Source of the DNA: SIG440 sp045580025
GTDB lineage: Bacteria; Bacillota; Clostridia; Monoglobales; Monoglobaceae
Direction: 5' to 3'
Length of the DNA stretch: 49,808 nucleotides
Assembly (NCBI GenBank): GCA_045580025.1
Contig: JAZNNB010000023.1
Span: 1-49,808, forward strand
The notes below the pieces were generated by a model, which worked only from the letters and a program-made list of their open reading frames with translations, was not told the origin of the DNA and did no database searches. This document shows positions 26,569 through 34,132 of this stretch, piece by piece. The translations under genes were made by a program, and so were the position numbers. How positions within the stretch are numbered: position 1 is the stretch's first letter; every line of letters begins with the position of its first letter.

Positions 26569-26769
26569 AACTATACTTAACCCATTATAAGTGTACATAG
26601 CATATCAAGTATATCACAAGCTACGGCATTTGTAAATCCATTTACCACATTTTTCAAAAAAGTTAATCTGCACAAAACCCACATACATATCCTTATACAT
26701 ATTTGAAAGGGCAAATAAGAAAATAAAACCTGTCCAGAATTGCATTAAAAACAGATGCAAAAATAGCAA

Positions 26770-26791
26770 AACCCCATCCGAAGATGGGGTT
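26770..26791 (-). terminator. Terminator of the perR-rubrerythrin unit
   Basis: Nine-bp stem (AACCCCATC and its complement) with CGAA loop, then TTTTGCTATTTTT on the minus strand, 55 bases after the rubrerythrin stop. Confidence 0.8.
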
Positions 26792-26845
26792 AAAATCAAT
26801 ATAATCTTTTCCTTTTAAAACGCCTATTTCAAGCCTTTTGTGAGA

Positions 26846-27433
26846 TTAGTTGAAGTATCTCCTAAGAAGTCCTTCAAGACCTCTTCCGTGTCGAGCTTCA
26901 TCCTTTGCCATTTCGTGAACAGTATCGTGGATAGCGTCAAGACCATTTTTCTTCGCGCAGCTTGCCAAGTCAAATTTGCCTTGTGTCGCACCATATTCGC
27001 AGTCAACTCTCCATTTGAGGTTGTCCTTTGTTGTAGCTTTCATATTGGGTTCGAGGTCTTCACCAAGAAGCTCTGCAAACTTTGCAGCGTGTTCTGCTTC
27101 TTCAAAAGCAGCCTTTTCCCAATAAAGTCCAACTTCGGGATAACCCTCACGGTGAGCAATTCTTGCCATACAGAGATACATTCCAACCTCAGCACATTCG
27201 CCGTTAAAGTTTGCCATAAGCTGTTCAAAGATATATTTCTTATCTTCTTCGCTGATATCTGGATTGTTCTTTACCGTTTTGCCATATACACCATATTCGT
27301 GCTCTGCAGCAAGCGCCGCACCTTCCTGCATTTCCTTGAACTTCTCAGCCGGAACCTTGCAAACCGGGCAAGCTGCGGGAGGAGCGTCTCCCTCATGAAC
27401 ATAACCACATACTGAACATACAAATTTTTTCAT
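26846..27433 (-). CDS. Reverse-order rubrerythrin
   Basis: A 195-residue peroxide-reducing non-haem iron protein. The rubredoxin domain comes first (CSVCGY near residue 6 and CPVCKVP near 22). The ferritin-like diiron domain follows, with ECAEVGMYLCMARIAH, FEEAEHAAKF and DEARHGRG ligand helices. Classical rubrerythrin has the opposite order; the reverse form is known from anaerobic clostridia as a major H2O2 and O2 scavenger using NADH through other redox proteins. TTAGGAGG precedes the ATG. It follows perR by 13 bases, so it should be de-repressed by peroxide. Confidence 0.95.
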   Translation of the reverse strand: MKKFVCSVCGYVHEGDAPPAACPVCKVPAEKFKEMQEGAALAAEHEYGVYGKTVKNNPDISEEDKKYIFEQLMANFNGECAEVGMYLCMARIAHREGYPEVGLYWEKAAFEEAEHAAKFAELLGEDLEPNMKATTKDNLKWRVDCEYGATQGKFDLASCAKKNGLDAIHDTVHEMAKDEARHGRGLEGLLRRYFN

Positions 27434-27446
27434 AATAATTTTCCTC

Positions 27447-27839
27447 CTAAAATTTTATACTTTTGCACTGTGAACACTTGCCCAAAAATATAGCATAGTG
27501 TTCAAAAATTTCTCCATCATACATATCTGACGCCCAGGAATTGAACTTTTCAAGGGGCTTTGCCTCAATATCATCAATCTTTCCGCATTGTGTGCAGTAA
27601 ACATGATAATGCGGATTTGGATTCCCGTCAAAATGCTCGCTCGCTGTGCCCATATGCAATTTTTGGATTGTTCCTTTTTCCGAAAGTTGTGAAAGATTTC
27701 TGTACACCGTGCCAAGACTTATGTTTGGAATAATCTTTCTGACTTCGGAATAGACCCAGTCGGCTGTGGGGTGACACTTAGTGCCTTGTATCACCTCTAA
27801 GATCGCCTCCCGCTGTCTGCTTCTCTTTGTCATTGTCAT
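27447..27839 (-). CDS. perR: Fur-family peroxide regulator (PerR-like)
   Basis: A 130-residue Fur-superfamily repressor. The winged helix includes HPTADWVYSEVRKIIPNISLGTVYRNL (residues 20-46). The His-rich metal site HYHVYCTQCGKIDDIE and a second CXXC (KCSQC) at the end fit the structural zinc site. Assignment as PerR rather than Zur or Fur rests on the rubrerythrin partner and a PerR-type box over its promoter. GAGGTG precedes the ATG at 27839; an ATG two codons later is also possible. Confidence 0.88.
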   Translation of the reverse strand: MTMTKRSRQREAILEVIQGTKCHPTADWVYSEVRKIIPNISLGTVYRNLSQLSEKGTIQKLHMGTASEHFDGNPNPHYHVYCTQCGKIDDIEAKPLEKFNSWASDMYDGEIFEHYAIFLGKCSQCKSIKF

Positions 27840-27870
27840 AACAGCACCTCATTTTTAACATTGATAACTG

Positions 27871-27906
27871 TTACTATTATTATAACAAATATTTATTATT
27901 TGTCAA
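27871..27906 (-). promoter_or_regulatory. perR-rubrerythrin promoter with overlapping PerR box
   Basis: Minus strand TTGACA (27901-27906), 16-base spacer, TATAAT (27879-27884). TTATAATAATAGTAA (27871-27885) matches 13 of 15 positions of the Bacillus PerR consensus and covers the -10 box. Confidence 0.75.
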
Positions 27907-27946
27907 TACTTTTTTTGTAAAATTTTTAAAATTTTTCCTATAGCTT

Positions 27947-27972
27947 AAAAGCCCCTGAAATCAGGGGCTTTT
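27947..27972. terminator. Terminator after the ZIP transporter gene
   Basis: Twelve-bp stem (AAAAGCCCCTGA and its complement) with a two-base centre. The T-rich stem ends make it usable in both directions; it ends the ZIP transcript before the perR promoter. Confidence 0.8.
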
Positions 27973-27984
27973 AATGATATTTTC

Positions 27985-28758
27985 TTACATGAATCCAATT
28001 AAACTTATTGCCATAACCGCCATCCCCAAAACAAACCCTAAAGTTGACAGTTTGTATTCACCATTTTCATTTGCTGCTGGCAGAAGTTCACTTACCGATA
28101 TAAAAACCATAATCCCGGCAACCGCCGAAAAAACAAAGCTTTCTACCATTTCATTCATAAAAGGCATAAGAATGAGATACCCAATAACAGCTCCAATAGG
28201 CTCAGCAATTCCCGATAAAAGCGAATACCAAAAAGCTTTTTTGCGGCTTTTAGTAGCATAAAAGATAGGAACCGAAACTGCAATACCCTCCGGAATATTG
28301 TGGATAGCAATGGCACACACAATAGGAAGTGCCATACTGGGAGAGTCCAGTGCCGAAACAAAGGTCGCCATACCCTCGGGAAAATTATGTATCCCCAAGG
28401 CCAACGCTGTAACAATCCCTGTACGCATAAGACCCTTTTCCTCGGATCCTATACTATCCCCTAAGTTCACATCCGGAACAAATCTGTCAACCAAAGCGAC
28501 AAGCATTATTCCGCCAAAAAATATAGCAGCATTGAATATGGCAGCCACTTTGGGTTCAAAGTTTCCCAAAAGCCCTGCACCCGATTTCGTCAGAAGTTCT
28601 GCAAACGAAATGTATATCATCACTCCCGCCGAAATGCCAAGGGTAAACGAGAGGAACTTGGCGTTCAGTTTTTTTGAAAAGAAAGTAAATAAACCTCCCA
28701 CTCCGGTAGAAAGCCCCGCAATCGCCGTAAGCAAAAGCGCAGTAACTACATTGCTCAT
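27985..28758 (-). CDS. ZIP-family divalent metal transporter (ZupT-like)
   Basis: A 257-residue membrane protein with about eight helices. Two metal-channel motifs are visible: ALGIHNFPEGMATF (about residue 118) and AIAIHNIPEGIAVSVP (about residue 150), the HNxPEG pattern of ZupT/GufA proteins that take up zinc and iron. Only a distant GAAAGG lies upstream of the ATG at 28758, so translation may be modest. It is a single gene between terminators. With the ABC importer it gives a second metal-uptake route. Confidence 0.92.
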   Translation of the reverse strand: MSNVVTALLLTAIAGLSTGVGGLFTFFSKKLNAKFLSFTLGISAGVMIYISFAELLTKSGAGLLGNFEPKVAAIFNAAIFFGGIMLVALVDRFVPDVNLGDSIGSEEKGLMRTGIVTALALGIHNFPEGMATFVSALDSPSMALPIVCAIAIHNIPEGIAVSVPIFYATKSRKKAFWYSLLSGIAEPIGAVIGYLILMPFMNEMVESFVFSAVAGIMVFISVSELLPAANENGEYKLSTLGFVLGMAVMAISLIGFM

Positions 28759-28850
28759 ATTTTATTTCAAACCTTTCAGTTGATTTGCGCAGCACTCTAT
28801 ACCGCTACAATATATACTACACACTTTGAAAAGGTTTTGTGAATATAAAA

Positions 28851-28876
28851 AGACCGGATTTGACAAAATCCGGTCT
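28851..28876 (-). terminator. Terminator of the Cys-rich small protein gene
   Basis: Eleven-bp stem (AGACCGGATTT and its complement) with a GACA loop and TTTTTA on the minus strand. Confidence 0.85.
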
Positions 28877-28890
28877 CGTTTTTAAAAGAA

Positions 28891-29307
28891 TTATTCGCAA
28901 TCGCAATCCGTGCAGTCACATTCGTCACAATCGCAGTTACATTCAAAATCAAATTCGATTGTTGCACCGCAAGTGGGGCAAAGGATTTCACCATCCATAA
29001 GGTCTTCGGCAGAAACGATTATCTCTTCGCCGCAGCCCTGACAGCAAATCTCAAATTCGTCATCTTCTTCTGCATCATAATATTCGTCAAAAACCTCGTT
29101 GCCAATAACTTCAACTTCTTCGTCCAAATCTTCAATTTGGTCAGCAAGGAAGCCTTGTTCTGCATCGAGAGATTCAATCTCAACCGCAATATCATTTAAA
29201 AAGTCAATGATTTCAGAAATAAGCTTCCCCTCATTTTTTTCTGTGTCCAGTTTCATTCCGTCAGCAAGCCCCTTGAGGTATGCCGCACGATTTGTAAGTT
29301 CAGCCAT
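28891..29307 (-). CDS. CD1247-type domain protein with zinc ribbon and Cys/Asp tail
   Basis: A 138-residue protein. The helical N-terminus (AELTNRAAYLKGLADGMKLD) is common in clostridia and named after C. difficile CD1247. An acidic coiled segment (residues 45-80) leads to a zinc ribbon with CQGCGEE and CPTCGA. The protein ends in a run of alternating Cys and Asp/Glu (residues about 123-138). GGAGG precedes ATG 29307. It is monocistronic. Metal binding is evident from composition; the role is unknown. Confidence 0.85.
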   Translation of the reverse strand: MAELTNRAAYLKGLADGMKLDTEKNEGKLISEIIDFLNDIAVEIESLDAEQGFLADQIEDLDEEVEVIGNEVFDEYYDAEEDDEFEICCQGCGEEIIVSAEDLMDGEILCPTCGATIEFDFECNCDCDECDCTDCDCE

Positions 29308-29358
29308 TTTAAAGTCCTCCGTGAAATTTATTTTGCCATATGGCAATTTTAAAAAGAA

Positions 29359-29386
29359 GGCTCAAACCCTATTTTGAGTTTGAGCC
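29359..29386 (-). terminator. Terminator of efp
   Basis: GGCTCAAAC and GTTTGAGCC arms with a ten-base loop, then TTCTTTTT on the minus strand, 14 bases after the efp stop. Confidence 0.8.
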
Positions 29387-29399
29387 GCAGAACCTGAAA

Positions 29400-29954
29400 T
29401 TATACTCTTGAAAGATATTCAGATGTTCTTGTGTCGATTTTAATCATATCGCCCTCGTTAATAAACGCAGGAACAGTAACGATTGCACCGGTCTCAACTG
29501 TCGCAGGCTTTGTAACATTTGTAGCTGTGTTGCCCTTTACACCAGGTTCAGTTGCTGTAACCACAAGTTCAACAAAAGTCGGGGGTTCAACAGCGAACAC
29601 GTTGCCTTTGTGTGAAAGAATGGTAACAGTCATATTTTCCTTAACAAACTTGAGAGCGTCGCCAAGCTGGTCAGCACTCAAAGGAATCTGTTCATAATCC
29701 TGGTCCATAAAGTAATAAAGACCGCCATCTTCGTAGAGGTATTCCATTTCCTTTCTTTCAATGTGCGCCTTTGCAACCTTTTCTGTGGGGTTGAAAGATC
29801 TTTCAACAACGCCGCCTGTAATAACATTCTTCATTTTTGTTCTTACGAAAGCTGCACCTTTACCTGGTTTTACATGCTGAAATTCAACAACCTGGTAAAC
29901 GTTGCCTTCAAATTCAAAAGTAATGCCGTTTCTGAATTCACCAGCAGATATCAT
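29400..29954 (-). CDS. efp: Elongation factor P
   Basis: A 184-residue three-domain beta-barrel factor that relieves ribosome stalling at polyproline. The start MISAGEFRNGITFEFEGNVY and the conserved loop HVKPGKGAAFVRTK carry the position that is modified in many bacteria. The C-terminal end NEGDMIKIDTRTSEYLSRV is standard. AGGAGG precedes the ATG; its own promoter is upstream, so it can be expressed apart from the M24 peptidase gene ahead of it. Confidence 0.98.
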   Translation of the reverse strand: MISAGEFRNGITFEFEGNVYQVVEFQHVKPGKGAAFVRTKMKNVITGGVVERSFNPTEKVAKAHIERKEMEYLYEDGGLYYFMDQDYEQIPLSADQLGDALKFVKENMTVTILSHKGNVFAVEPPTFVELVVTATEPGVKGNTATNVTKPATVETGAIVTVPAFINEGDMIKIDTRTSEYLSRV

Positions 29955-29989
29955 TGGTATTTCCTCCTAACAATTTTATTCTACACTAT

Positions 29990-30018
29990 ATTGTATACTA
30001 CTATTTAAAAAAAATCAA
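29990..30018 (-). promoter_or_regulatory. Probable promoter of efp
   Basis: Minus strand TTGATT (30013-30018), 17-base spacer, TACAAT (29990-29995). Confidence 0.55.
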
Positions 30019-30057
30019 GACAATTTTTTTATTCTTCCGCAATTTCGGTATATTTTT

Positions 30058-31107
30058 CTAAAGTTCGATCAGTTCTTTTGTAGCACGGGTAAGATTTTCA
30101 CATCCATCTTTTTTGACGATAACTAAATCTTCTATTCTAACTCCCCCAAAATCTGGGACATAAATTCCTGGTTCACAACTTACCACCATATTTTCTTCGA
30201 GTACAATTTCGGATTTAGGCGAAAGATTTGGAAGCTCGTGCACCAAAAGTCCTACACCGTGTCCAAGAGAATGTCTGAAATACTGCCCAAAGCCACTTTT
30301 TTCTATATAGTCACGCGCCGCTTTGTCTGCATCACACCCACGTATACCTTGCCGGATGTAATCAAGACCAATTTGTTGCGAAGTTCTTACTGAATTATAT
30401 ATCTTTTTCTGTTCATCGTTTGCCCTTCCCACAACAACCGTCCTTGTCATATCTGAGCAATATCCGTCAAAAGTGCATCCAAAATCTATGGTGACAAAAT
30501 CACCCTTTTCAATTCTTTTGTCACTTGGCACACCGTGAGGAAGACTCGTACGCTTTCCTGAAATGGCTATGGTTTCAAAAGCGATGTCATCAGCACCATT
30601 TTTCTTCATAAAATATTCAATTTCAAGGGCTATGTCTTTTTCGCACACATCCGGTTTTATAAATTCAAGAATATGTTCAAACGCTTTGCAGCAAATTTCC
30701 TCCGCACATCTGATTTTTTCAATCTCCGCATCAGTTTTTACCATTCGCATTGTGTTTATCTTTTCCGAGCCAAAGATAATCTCACAATTTTCCAAAGCTT
30801 TTGATATTCTGTCATAATCCCTTGCGCTGATTTCATTATCTTCAATTAAGACCTTTTGGCAACCGTTCTCGTTTAAAATTTTGCAGGCAGAGCCAAGATA
30901 ATCGTTTGTTTCCGTCAAGAAAAATCCTGCCGTATCACTCTCCGCCTGTTCAATATACCGTGAATCTGTAAAAAGAAACTTTTTATCAAATGCAAAAAGA
31001 ACAGCGCCCTCTCCCCCTGAAAAACCGCTGAAATACCGCATATTGTGGGGCGAGGTAATAAGCACAGCCACAGCGTTTTTTAAAATTCCATCCAGCTTTT
31101 TATTCAT
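30058..31107 (-). CDS. M24 metallopeptidase (Xaa-Pro aminopeptidase type)
   Basis: A 349-residue pita-bread peptidase that removes N-terminal residues before proline. The catalytic metal ligands are visible in TIDFGCTFDGYCSDMTRT, HSLGHGVGLLVHE, CEPGIYV and VRIEDLVIV. The N-terminal creatinase-like domain occupies residues 1-125. The ATG at 31107 has AGGGGG upstream and overlaps the previous gene by eight bases. Its place directly before efp is common in Firmicutes; both concern proline-containing peptides. Confidence 0.93.
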   Translation of the reverse strand: MNKKLDGILKNAVAVLITSPHNMRYFSGFSGGEGAVLFAFDKKFLFTDSRYIEQAESDTAGFFLTETNDYLGSACKILNENGCQKVLIEDNEISARDYDRISKALENCEIIFGSEKINTMRMVKTDAEIEKIRCAEEICCKAFEHILEFIKPDVCEKDIALEIEYFMKKNGADDIAFETIAISGKRTSLPHGVPSDKRIEKGDFVTIDFGCTFDGYCSDMTRTVVVGRANDEQKKIYNSVRTSQQIGLDYIRQGIRGCDADKAARDYIEKSGFGQYFRHSLGHGVGLLVHELPNLSPKSEIVLEENMVVSCEPGIYVPDFGGVRIEDLVIVKKDGCENLTRATKELIEL

Positions 31108-31957
31108 CAAGCATCCCCCTGTAAATCTCCTGCATTTTCACGGAATCTCGGGTTTGCGTTCCACGTGATTCACATATGATTATAGGCGAAAGTCCTCGTT
31201 TTGCAACAATTTTTGCTATGGGGTCAAACTCAGGCTCGAATTCAGTTTCGTCAAAGGTGTGGTGTTTCTTCTCACCACTGTTTGTATATTCAATACGGCT
31301 GTAGTGGGAATGGAAATTTTTAAGCCTGTACTCACCCAGTCTTTTGTGGATGGTGTCAAATATGTGATCATAATCTTCCATAGTTTTAAGTCCACCAAGT
31401 GTCTGGGCGTTCACGTGCCCAAAATCAATGGTAGGAATGAGCCTTTCATCGATGCTGCAAAGCTCACACACCTCCTGTACTGTGCCAAGCTGTTTCACCT
31501 TTCCCATGGTTTCAGGGCAAATGTGAATATCACCAAAGCCAGCCTCATCCGCTGCTCTTACCGCCCTTGAAAGCGTGTCTTTCGCAATGTTCAGTGCCTC
31601 TTTTCTTGTTATATCACCACAAGAGCCTGAGTGCACCACAATTCTTTTTGCCCTCATTTCCTTTGCAGCCCTTAATGTTCTCAAAATGTAATCTATACTT
31701 CTGTCACGCTTTTCGGCTTCGGTTGATGACAAGCTGATATAATACGGCGCATGCACCGATAATATAATACCGCACTCCGCAGCATTTTCGCCAAGTTTTC
31801 TTGCAGCTTCATCCGAAATTTTCACGCCCTTGCCACACTGATATTCATAGGCACCAAGTCCATTCTCTTTCACCCATAAAGGTGCATTTAATGACGACCG
31901 CTTTCCTGATGCATAAAAATCCTCGCAGTTTCCCGCAGGCCCAAACAGTGCTTTCAT
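31100..31957 (-). CDS. Endonuclease IV-like TIM-barrel protein
   Basis: A 285-residue protein of the AP endonuclease 2 superfamily. Metal-site segments include LSVHAPYY (about residue 68), IVVHSGSCGD (about 107), ICPETMGK (about 150), PTIDFGHVNAQ (about 180), FHSHYS (about 220) and ICESRG (about 265). These match the His/Glu/Asp ligand order of Nfo, which cuts at abasic sites in DNA. The ATG at 31957 follows GAGG nine bases upstream. It overlaps the M24 gene. A role in sugar isomerisation, as in some barrel relatives, cannot be excluded. Confidence 0.85.
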   Translation of the reverse strand: MKALFGPAGNCEDFYASGKRSSLNAPLWVKENGLGAYEYQCGKGVKISDEAARKLGENAAECGIILSVHAPYYISLSSTEAEKRDRSIDYILRTLRAAKEMRAKRIVVHSGSCGDITRKEALNIAKDTLSRAVRAADEAGFGDIHICPETMGKVKQLGTVQEVCELCSIDERLIPTIDFGHVNAQTLGGLKTMEDYDHIFDTIHKRLGEYRLKNFHSHYSRIEYTNSGEKKHHTFDETEFEPEFDPIAKIVAKRGLSPIIICESRGTQTRDSVKMQEIYRGMLDE

Positions 31958-31975
31958 AACCAAAACCTCAAATCT

Positions 31976-32464
31976 TTATCTGTAATTTTTAAGTATCATT
32001 TTTTCAAATCGGCGTTTAAATTTTACAAAACTGTCCTCTACCTCGGATATAGGATTTACCAGAATTGTATACATCCGAAGCCAGTTTCCGCCCCATATGT
32101 CAGTAAAAAGCTGGTCACCAACAAGCGCTGTTTCACAAGGTCTTACTCCCATAAGTCTGCAAGCTTTTTTCAGGTACTTCCCAAGGGGTTTAAGAGCCTT
32201 TGCCTTGTAAGGAACGCCCACACTGTCAGCAAAGGTTTTCACCCTCTGTTCGTCATTATTGGACGCAAAAAACACACCAAAACCCTTATCCCCGAGCATT
32301 TTTATCCACTCTGCCGTTTTTTCGTCAGGAAGCGGCATGGCATAAGTCGCCAAGGTGTTGTCAATATCAAAAATAAACGCCTTTACCCCGTTTTGTGACA
32401 GTTTCTGAAGGTCAATATCAAAAACCGTATCCACAAAAACCTCGGGCAAAAATATGTTCTTCAT
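31976..32464 (-). CDS. YqeG family HAD phosphatase
   Basis: A 162-residue HAD IIIA-type hydrolase. The nucleophile motif FIFDIDNTL is at about residue 30, FFASNN gives motif II, and ALVGDQLFTDIWGGNW gives the acidic motif IV. YqeG proteins dephosphorylate small phosphorylated metabolites, with phosphatidylglycerophosphate phosphatase activity reported for relatives. The ATG at 32464 follows GAGGGAAAG. It is in line with yqeY and rpsU upstream. Confidence 0.9.
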   Translation of the reverse strand: MKNIFLPEVFVDTVFDIDLQKLSQNGVKAFIFDIDNTLATYAMPLPDEKTAEWIKMLGDKGFGVFFASNNDEQRVKTFADSVGVPYKAKALKPLGKYLKKACRLMGVRPCETALVGDQLFTDIWGGNWLRMYTILVNPISEVEDSFVKFKRRFEKMILKNYR

Positions 32465-32482
32465 ATATCTTTCCCTCAAAGT

Positions 32483-32926
32483 TTATGAAAGTTTTTCTTT
32501 TGCTATTTCGTTTATCATTTTACCATCAGCTCTGCCTTTCACCTTGGGCATAACCGTTGCCATAATCTTTCCTATATCGCGCATTGAGCTAGCACCTGTT
32601 TCGGATATAGCTTCTACCACAATTTCTTCAAGCTCTTCACGTGTAAGCTGCGCGGGAAGATAAGCAAGAAGAATTTCGATTTCACGTTTTATGTCAGCAA
32701 TCAAATCGTCTCTGCTGCTTTTTTCATATTCAGGCAAAACATCACGACGCTTTTTGAGTTCCTTTGCAATAACATCAAGAACGCCTTCTTCATCAAGCTC
32801 GGTAAGGTTATCCTTTTCAAACTGCAAAACTGCAGAGCGTATCATCTGCACAGTATTCTTGCGGATAGTATCCTTGTCTTTCATTGCATCTTTCAAGTCC
32901 TGCATTAAAGTTTCTTTTAAAGCCAT
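32483..32926 (-). CDS. YqeY-like GatB/Yqey domain protein
   Basis: A 147-residue helical protein. It starts MALKETLMQDLKDAMKDKD and contains RKNTVQMIRSAVLQFEKD and the C-terminal LPKVKGRADGKMINEIAKE-type end. It is related to the tRNA-binding C-terminal domain of GatB amidotransferase and is habitually encoded after rpsU in Firmicutes. GGAGGTATAAAAA precedes the ATG. Its molecular role is unproven. Confidence 0.92.
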   Translation of the reverse strand: MALKETLMQDLKDAMKDKDTIRKNTVQMIRSAVLQFEKDNLTELDEEGVLDVIAKELKKRRDVLPEYEKSSRDDLIADIKREIEILLAYLPAQLTREELEEIVVEAISETGASSMRDIGKIMATVMPKVKGRADGKMINEIAKEKLS

Positions 32927-32954
32927 TTTTTATACCTCCATATCTTCAAATAAA

Positions 32955-32983
32955 AGGTCGCCATCAGAATTTGACGGCGACCT
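32955..32983 (-). terminator. Terminator or attenuator after rpsU
   Basis: AGGTCGCC and GGCGACCT arms extended by a further TCA/TGA pairing, with TTTTATTT after it on the minus strand. It lies between rpsU and yqeY, so yqeY may be transcribed by read-through. Confidence 0.7.
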
Positions 32984-33000
32984 AAATAAACTGTAAAAAA

Positions 33001-33177
33001 TTATCTGAATTTGCGCTTTCTTGCAGCTTCTGATTTTTTCTTACGTTTTACGCTGGGTTTTTCATAATGTTCCCTTTTTCTAACTTCTGATAAAACACCT
33101 GCTTTTGCACAAGAACGTTTAAAACGGCGAAGTGCACTGTCCAATGATTCGTTATCTTTTACTCTGATTTCAGCCAT
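33001..33177 (-). CDS. rpsU: 30S ribosomal protein S21
   Basis: A 58-residue basic protein. It starts MAEIRVKDNESLDSALRRFKR and ends with a Lys/Arg-rich tail (KRKKKSEAARKRKFR), the full standard length. The ATG at 33177 follows a very strong GGAGGGAGGG site. It has its own consensus promoter and a leader in which inverted repeats surround the ribosome site. Confidence 0.98.
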   Translation of the reverse strand: MAEIRVKDNESLDSALRRFKRSCAKAGVLSEVRKREHYEKPSVKRKKKSEAARKRKFR

Positions 33178-33261
33178 TACTGATTTCCCTCCCTCCAATA
33201 TTGAGAATTGGAAATGTGGTTTTCTTGTGTCAAATAAGTTTTAAAAAATTCTACCTTAACA

Positions 33262-33290
33262 ATTATAGCTGTTTTTCATTGGTCTGTCAA
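33262..33290 (-). promoter_or_regulatory. Sigma-A promoter of rpsU
   Basis: Minus strand TTGACA (33285-33290), 17-base spacer, TATAAT (33262-33267), all consensus. Confidence 0.85.
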
Positions 33291-33364
33291 GCATATTTTT
33301 CAAAGATTTTCACGTCTTTTGGCCCGTTTCCCTCAAACCCTTGTTGTTGCGTGGTTTTGACGCC

Positions 33365-34030
33365 TTATTTTTCTTTCATTTTGCATAAAATATCAATAGC
33401 TTCACTTATTCCTCCCACGCCATCTATGAGGCCACAGCATACCGCTTCCTCACCGAAGAGTATTGTTCCCACATCATTTGCAATTTTCCCCGTTTCAAGC
33501 ATTATTTTTCTGAAATCTTCGCCCTTTATTTTTGAATTTCTCTCTACAAAATCAATTATTCTGTCCTGAACCTTTGTGAGATAATCAAACATCTGGTGGA
33601 CACCAATTACTATTCCTCCTGTCCTTATGGGGTGGACAGTCATTGTGGCTGACGGCACAATAAGGGAATACTTTGCCGCAACAGCCAGCGGAACACCTAT
33701 GCTGTGTCCTCCACCCAACACAATAGAAACCGTAGGCTTTTTCATACTTGCAATCATTTCAGCAATGGCAAGTCCTGCCTCTACATCTCCGCCAACCGTA
33801 TTGAGCATAATAAGAAGTCCGTCCACCTCATCACTTTGCTCTATCTCCACAAGCTTTGGAATAACGTGTTCATATTTGGTGGTTTTTGTATCAGAGGGAA
33901 GAATTGTGTGCCCCTCTATCTGCCCTACAATGCTGAGACAATAGATATTCATTTTTTTATTTTTGGCATACACGCCGCCCATATCTTTTATCTGGTCTTT
34001 TTGGTTTTCGTTCTTGTTTTCTTCCGACAT
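33365..34030 (-). CDS. ClpP-like protease of the TepA group
   Basis: A 221-residue ClpP/crotonase-fold protein. After a charged N-terminus (residues 1-25), the catalytic Ser lies in GGGHSIGVPLAVAA (about residue 108), the His in SATMTVHPIRTGG (about 130), and an Asp may come from the following helix. TepA (YmfB) of Bacillus is implicated in protein secretion and spore functions and is also linked to YmfF/YmfH by gene neighbourhood there. It has AAAGGAG 12 bases before the ATG. It is separate from the ClpP that pairs with ClpC. Confidence 0.9.
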   Translation of the reverse strand: MSEENKNENQKDQIKDMGGVYAKNKKMNIYCLSIVGQIEGHTILPSDTKTTKYEHVIPKLVEIEQSDEVDGLLIMLNTVGGDVEAGLAIAEMIASMKKPTVSIVLGGGHSIGVPLAVAAKYSLIVPSATMTVHPIRTGGIVIGVHQMFDYLTKVQDRIIDFVERNSKIKGEDFRKIMLETGKIANDVGTILFGEEAVCCGLIDGVGGISEAIDILCKMKEK

Positions 34031-34059
34031 TTTATACTTTATCTCCTTTAAAATTTTTG

Positions 34060-34088
34060 TTGATATATTTTTTTAAGTATGATATACT
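34060..34088 (+). promoter_or_regulatory. Sigma-A promoter of metA
   Basis: TTGATA (34060-34065), 17-base spacer, TATACT (34083-34088). The leader is only about 40 bases, too short for an S-box or T-box, so methionine control by such a riboswitch is unlikely. Confidence 0.7.
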
Positions 34089-34132
34089 TGTTATGATTAC
34101 TACTTAAATTTTAACCGCAAGGAGATGATATT

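Noticed and set aside
34089..34132. S-box or T-box before metA
   Set aside because: The leader from the predicted promoter is about 40 bases, far too short for either.
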